DNA of 8,913 nt from CAZVEV01 sp964625865 (GTDB lineage Bacteria > Planctomycetota > Phycisphaerae > SM23-33), in NCBI GenBank assembly GCA_964625865.1, contig CAZVEV010000265.1:1-8913 (forward strand). Reading direction: 5' to 3'. Made by a program: the position numbers and the translations under genes. The number at the start of each line of letters is the position of its first letter. The stretch's first letter is position 1. Positions 5,582-8,913 of the stretch are shown here, in pieces. The notes under the pieces are model-generated. The model made no database searches. It was not told where the DNA came from and saw only the letters and a program-made list of their open reading frames with translations.

Positions 5582-8500
5582 TCAAGCAAACCGTATTGGC
5601 CCTGTTCCTTGCCCACGGTGCTCTGGGATACGCGCAGGCGGAGGAGGCGGCCACGAGACAGGCCGAGGGGATACTGGCCGCAACCGGCATCCAAGGCGGC
5701 CTGGTCGTCCATGTCGGATGCGGGGACGGCAAACTGACGGCTGCCTTTCGCAGGAACGACAGCTATCTTGTCCAGGGGCTTACTCGAGACGAGCAAGACG
5801 TTGAGACCGCGGGACGGTATTTCCGCTCCCGAGGAACGGACGGCAAGGTCTCTGCTGTGCAATGGGACGGCAAGGTCTTGCCCTATGCGGATGGAATTGT
5901 GAAGCTCCTGGTAATACGCGACGGCGCCGACGTGCCGGAGAAGGAGATCATGCGTGTGCTCACGCCGGAAGGCGTGGTGTGGCAGGACGGAAAGAAGACT
6001 CTCAAGCCCTGGCCCGGTGACATGGACGAGTGGACACACTGGCTTCATGGCCCGGGCAGCAATCCGGTCTCGGCCGATACCCGCGTGGGGCCGCCTCGGC
6101 GGATGCGTTGGACCGCGCCGCCCCGCCGCGCCCGCTCGCACGAGAAGAGCCCGAGCCTTACTGGAATGGTCAGCGCCGGCGGACGTCTCTTCTACATCGC
6201 CGACGAGGCGCCGGCCAGCGTCGGCGGCAGGGCGCCGGACCGTTGGCGGCTTGTTGCCCGCGACGCCTTCAGCGGCGTCCTGCTTTGGAAGAGGCCTATG
6301 CCCGACTGGGGCTGGCAGGCCTGGTCGCCGAGCCAGCCGATGAACCTGCGTTGGGGCAATCCACGCTTTATCCATCGCCGACTGGTTGCCGTGGACAACC
6401 GCGTCTACGTCACGCTGGGCTACCATGCCCCGGTCAGTGTGCTCGACGCCGCCACCGGGGAGGTCCTTCGCACACTGGAAGGCACGGAACACACCAGTGA
6501 AATCCTCGTCCACAAAGGCAAGCTCATTGTTTCGGCGGCGGACCGACCCGCCGCGAATACAAAATCCGCCCCCGACCTTTCGATCCGCCTGGTCGATCCG
6601 GCGACTGGAAGCATCGAGTGGGCCGGTAGGCCGATGCCCTCGATCATGGACAACGAGGCACGGGGCAAGGCGAACGTCCTGAAGCAAGGCCGGCTGATGA
6701 TCGCTGCAGATGGCAGCCGGGTGGTGGCGGTCACCGTCGATGAAATTGTGGGCTACGACTTCTCCTCCGGGCAAGCCCTCTGGAAAGTGGCGCGACCGCT
6801 GTTGCCCAGGCAAGCCAGGCTTCCCGTCACGGGCCCCCACAATCTTGGCCTGCTTATTGCAGACCAGGGGCGGGTGTACTTCGGGCAGCCCGCGGGCCGG
6901 GAGACAATGACTCTGCTGTGCCTAGCCGCCGATACCGGGAAGACCCTGTGGGAACGAAAGGCGTCCAGCTGGACCTATTCCACCAATTTCAATGCCTATG
7001 CCATGGGCGACCGGCTTGTCGTCCGTGATCAAATGAAATACCTGGTCCTCGATGCCGCGACCGGCGAAGAAATCCGGCGATGGGACGTCACGCCCGTCAG
7101 CTCCAGGCACCATCATCGCTGTTACCGCAACAAGGCCACCACGAGGTATGTCCTCATGGGCAAGGAGGGCGTGGAGTATCTCGATCTTCAGACGGGCAAG
7201 GTAACGGTAAACCGATGGGTTCGCGGAAGCTGCCTTTACGGGATCATGCCGGCCAACGGTTTGCTTTATGCCACCCCGGAGGCCTGCGCCTGCAATCAGA
7301 TGAATCGCATCGATGGTTTTACCGCGTTGGCCGCCGCCGCGAAACCTGTCCGGCCGGAACATCCTCTCGTAGCAGGACCGGCACGGGGCAGCGCCGGCAA
7401 CACGCTTCCCGCTCAGTCCTGGCCGCAGTACCGCCGGGATTCCTTGCGTTCTGCCTTTGCTGAGATGACACCTCGCCAGAACGACGGCTGGAGGGTGAAG
7501 CTAGAAGGTGAACTGACCGCTCCCGTGAGCGATGGCAAGGCACTGTACTTCGGCTGCGGCGACGTTGTGGTGGCTTTGCATTGCAGCAACGGCAAGGAGC
7601 TCTGGCGCGTACCCGGACGGATTGACTCGCCGCCCACGCTCCACAAAGGGCTCGTCCTCTATGGGACCCGCACGGGATGGGTCCACTGCCGACGTGCCAG
7701 TGACGGCCAATTGGCTTGGCGATTCCGGGCTGCACCGGCAGCCACGATGATCGTCGACGACGATCGCCTGGAATCCGTTTGGCCGCTCCACGGCTCGGTC
7801 ATGTTGTTCAACAACAATGCCTATGCCGTGGCGGGGCGAAGTTCCCATCTCGATGGCGGCCTGCGACTGTTTGCTCTCGACCCCGAAACCGGCGACGTCC
7901 TGGCCACATCGACCTTCGCCACCGAACAGACCCAGCAGGCCGACTGGTATGAAGGCGTCAACAACGACCTGCTGGTCAGCGACGGAGAATCTCTGTTTCT
8001 GCGGCACATGAAGATCGATCCGGAAACGCTGAAGATAGAGCGGCTCTATTGGTGGAGTTTCACCGGGGCAGACGGGCGCATGAAGAACTATAGCAAGCCG
8101 GAGATCAATGTGCCTGTTGCGGAGGAACGAACGCCGTACCTGTGTGCCCCGTCGGGACTGCTCGACGACGAGCTCTTCGGCCGCGCCCATGTCCAGCTCG
8201 ACGGTTCGGAGTTCTGCAACCGACTCACCTTCAATCAGGACTTCACTTATGGGATCCGCCACAGCAAAGGCCCGGGGCACTTCCAGTTCCATACGCTGGG
8301 GGCAGGATTCCCTGTGATCTGTTTCGATCGTCGCAGCGACAAGAAGCCCACGCCGGAGATGCAAAAGAAGGTTACCTGGCAACAGGGCAGCCTGCTTGCC
8401 GACTACCGGGCCATCTGGACCAGGAGCATTCCCCTCAGGCCCAGCGCGATCCTGGGCGTAGGCGAGCAGCTCCTGATCGGCGGCGGACCGGACATATTCG

Positions 8501-8709
8501 ACCCTGAAGATCCGTTGAGCAGCCCGGAATGGCAGGCCGGTGGCCTGGTATACGTAATCAACCGCACAGACGGCACGGTCGTGAAAACGGGAGAGCTTTC
8601 CGCGCCCCCTGTACATGAAGGTCTCATTGCGGTTCCCGCCGGCCTGTTCGCCTGCCTGAAAGATGCAACCGTGCTGCGCCTTGGAAAAGAGGTAGTGGGC
8701 GAACGATGA
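5578..8709 (+). CDS. Exported protein: methyltransferase-like domain fused to PQQ-type beta-propeller
   Basis: A 1,043-residue protein. Residues 1-21 are a signal peptide (MIKQTVLALFLAHGALGYAQA, cut after AQA before EE). Residues 25-145 resemble a class I SAM-methyltransferase Rossmann fold: motif I VVHVGCGDG (43-51), LPYADGIVKLLVIRD (101-115) and EIMRVLTPEGVV (123-134). From about 195 there are many blade motifs of the 'D..TG...W' type, for example at 227 (ARDAFSGVLLWKR), 288, 338, 392, 448 (CLAADTGKTLWER), 488, 534, 666, 704, 765 and 993, enough for one or two PQQ/quinoprotein-like propellers. Conserved-looking Cys/His patches are HHHRCYRNKAT (511-521) and PEACACNQM (567-575). Planctomycetes encode many such large propeller proteins, often annotated as PQQ-binding-like or BamB-like; true PQQ dependence is unproven. 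It is the last gene of a rightward operon whose upstream gene is truncated. Signal peptide and fold are well supported; substrate and activity are unknown. Confidence 0.85.
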   Translation: MIKQTVLALFLAHGALGYAQAEEAATRQAEGILAATGIQGGLVVHVGCGDGKLTAAFRRNDSYLVQGLTRDEQDVETAGRYFRSRGTDGKVSAVQWDGKVLPYADGIVKLLVIRDGADVPEKEIMRVLTPEGVVWQDGKKTLKPWPGDMDEWTHWLHGPGSNPVSADTRVGPPRRMRWTAPPRRARSHEKSPSLTGMVSAGGRLFYIADEAPASVGGRAPDRWRLVARDAFSGVLLWKRPMPDWGWQAWSPSQPMNLRWGNPRFIHRRLVAVDNRVYVTLGYHAPVSVLDAATGEVLRTLEGTEHTSEILVHKGKLIVSAADRPAANTKSAPDLSIRLVDPATGSIEWAGRPMPSIMDNEARGKANVLKQGRLMIAADGSRVVAVTVDEIVGYDFSSGQALWKVARPLLPRQARLPVTGPHNLGLLIADQGRVYFGQPAGRETMTLLCLAADTGKTLWERKASSWTYSTNFNAYAMGDRLVVRDQMKYLVLDAATGEEIRRWDVTPVSSRHHHRCYRNKATTRYVLMGKEGVEYLDLQTGKVTVNRWVRGSCLYGIMPANGLLYATPEACACNQMNRIDGFTALAAAAKPVRPEHPLVAGPARGSAGNTLPAQSWPQYRRDSLRSAFAEMTPRQNDGWRVKLEGELTAPVSDGKALYFGCGDVVVALHCSNGKELWRVPGRIDSPPTLHKGLVLYGTRTGWVHCRRASDGQLAWRFRAAPAATMIVDDDRLESVWPLHGSVMLFNNNAYAVAGRSSHLDGGLRLFALDPETGDVLATSTFATEQTQQADWYEGVNNDLLVSDGESLFLRHMKIDPETLKIERLYWWSFTGADGRMKNYSKPEINVPVAEERTPYLCAPSGLLDDELFGRAHVQLDGSEFCNRLTFNQDFTYGIRHSKGPGHFQFHTLGAGFPVICFDRRSDKKPTPEMQKKVTWQQGSLLADYRAIWTRSIPLRPSAILGVGEQLLIGGGPDIFDPEDPLSSPEWQAGGLVYVINRTDGTVVKTGELSAPPVHEGLIAVPAGLFACLKDATVLRLGKEVVGER

Positions 8710-8790
8710 ACCGAAAACATCCCCCATGAAGTGACATAGCAGGGCCGAACGAGATTTTTGGGCGAGCGGAAAAATAGGATTTACTCGTGG

Positions 8791-8811
8791 CGAAACTCGC
8801 CAAGAGTTTCG
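8791..8811. repeat. Hairpin repeat, 8-bp stem
   Basis: CGAAACTC (8791-8798) and GAGTTTCG (8804-8811) are perfectly complementary around GCCAA. It is followed 9 nt later by a second hairpin of similar wording (CGAAAGTCG...CGACTTCCG). The pair looks like a dispersed repeat rather than a terminator, since no T-run follows. Confidence 0.65.
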
Positions 8812-8820
8812 GTGGTCAGC

Positions 8821-8841
8821 CGAAAGTCGTGGCGACTTCCG
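8821..8841. repeat. Hairpin repeat, 9-bp stem with one mismatch
   Basis: CGAAAGTCG (8821-8829) pairs with CGACTTCCG (8833-8841) around TGG, with one A/C mismatch. The sequence is related in wording to the hairpin just before it (GAAACTCGCCA versus GAAAGTCGTGG), which suggests two members of one repeat type in tandem. Confidence 0.6.
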
Positions 8842-8913
8842 CTACGATGGGTATGAACTCATCTGCTGCTCGCCTTAACAGGGACCGGCTATCCGGGAAA
8901 TCCCGGACAAGGC

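Larger units (their letters stand above)
8710..8913. other. Non-coding region with several short hairpins, running off the window
   Basis: I see no gene here. The region contains a short ATTTTT (8754-8759) / AAAAAT (8770-8775) inverted pair, two stronger hairpins at 8791-8811 and 8821-8841, and a palindrome TCCGGGA-AA-TCCCGGA at 8892-8907. No classical GC-stem plus T-run terminator for the propeller gene is visible. The density of palindromes resembles the other repeat-filled gaps in the window. Confidence 0.55.

Noticed and set aside
5155..6840. A 561-residue open frame on the minus strand across the repeat and the propeller gene
   Set aside because: It crosses the inverted repeat and lies antisense to the signal peptide and methyltransferase-like domain. 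Composition is typical of a shadow frame and no motif is visible.
7501..8727. A 408-residue minus-strand open frame
   Set aside because: It is antisense to well-supported propeller blades, with no domain or ribosome binding site.

Overview
The window is GC-rich DNA that looks like a member of the Planctomycetota. The evidence is the gene content (a large CHAT-NTPase-TPR protein, a DUF900-like alpha/beta hydrolase, a secreted PQQ-type propeller protein of about 1,040 residues) and several families of short palindromic repeats that I associate with planctomycete genomes. The assignment is inferred from content; there is no rRNA or other marker gene here.

Layout: (1) Positions 1-615 are the right-hand end of an insertion sequence. 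It carries the C-terminal part of a DDE transposase on the + strand, with the catalytic D and E spaced by 35 residues. (2) Positions 616-1044 (minus strand) are the first 143 codons of an alpha/beta-hydrolase-type gene. The insertion sequence cuts it off, and the frame then runs on into IS DNA to a stop at 358. (3) Positions 1045-1274 are a repeat-filled spacer: two inverted CACAGAG-type repeats bound a 207-bp segment that holds two strong hairpins. (4) Positions 1275-5171 (minus strand) encode a protein of about 1,300 residues with an N-terminal module, a CHAT cysteine-protease domain, a STAND/NB-ARC-like NTPase and C-terminal TPR-like helices. A hairpin repeat has been absorbed in frame into its CHAT domain. 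(5) Positions 5172-5340 are the upstream region of that gene, dominated by a 119-nt nested inverted repeat. (6) Positions 5303-5581 (+ strand) hold the C-terminal stub of an unrecognised gene. Its stop codon overlaps the start of (7), 5578-8709, an exported protein with a methyltransferase-like N-terminal domain and a long PQQ-type beta-propeller region. (8) Positions 8710-8913 are non-coding with several hairpins and run off the window.

How the genes may work together: the CHAT-STAND-TPR protein has the layout of a signal-sensing switch protein (protease effector, nucleotide switch, repeat sensor), as in bacterial conflict or programmed-death systems. The downstream hydrolase gene has the same orientation and could be a partner, substrate or second effector, but here it is broken. 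The divergent pair on the right (stub plus propeller protein) looks like an unrelated operon remnant for a periplasmic or extracytoplasmic function. The strongest structural theme is repeated invasion: one insertion sequence and at least four types of palindromic repeat sit at nearly every gene border, and one lies inside a coding domain.
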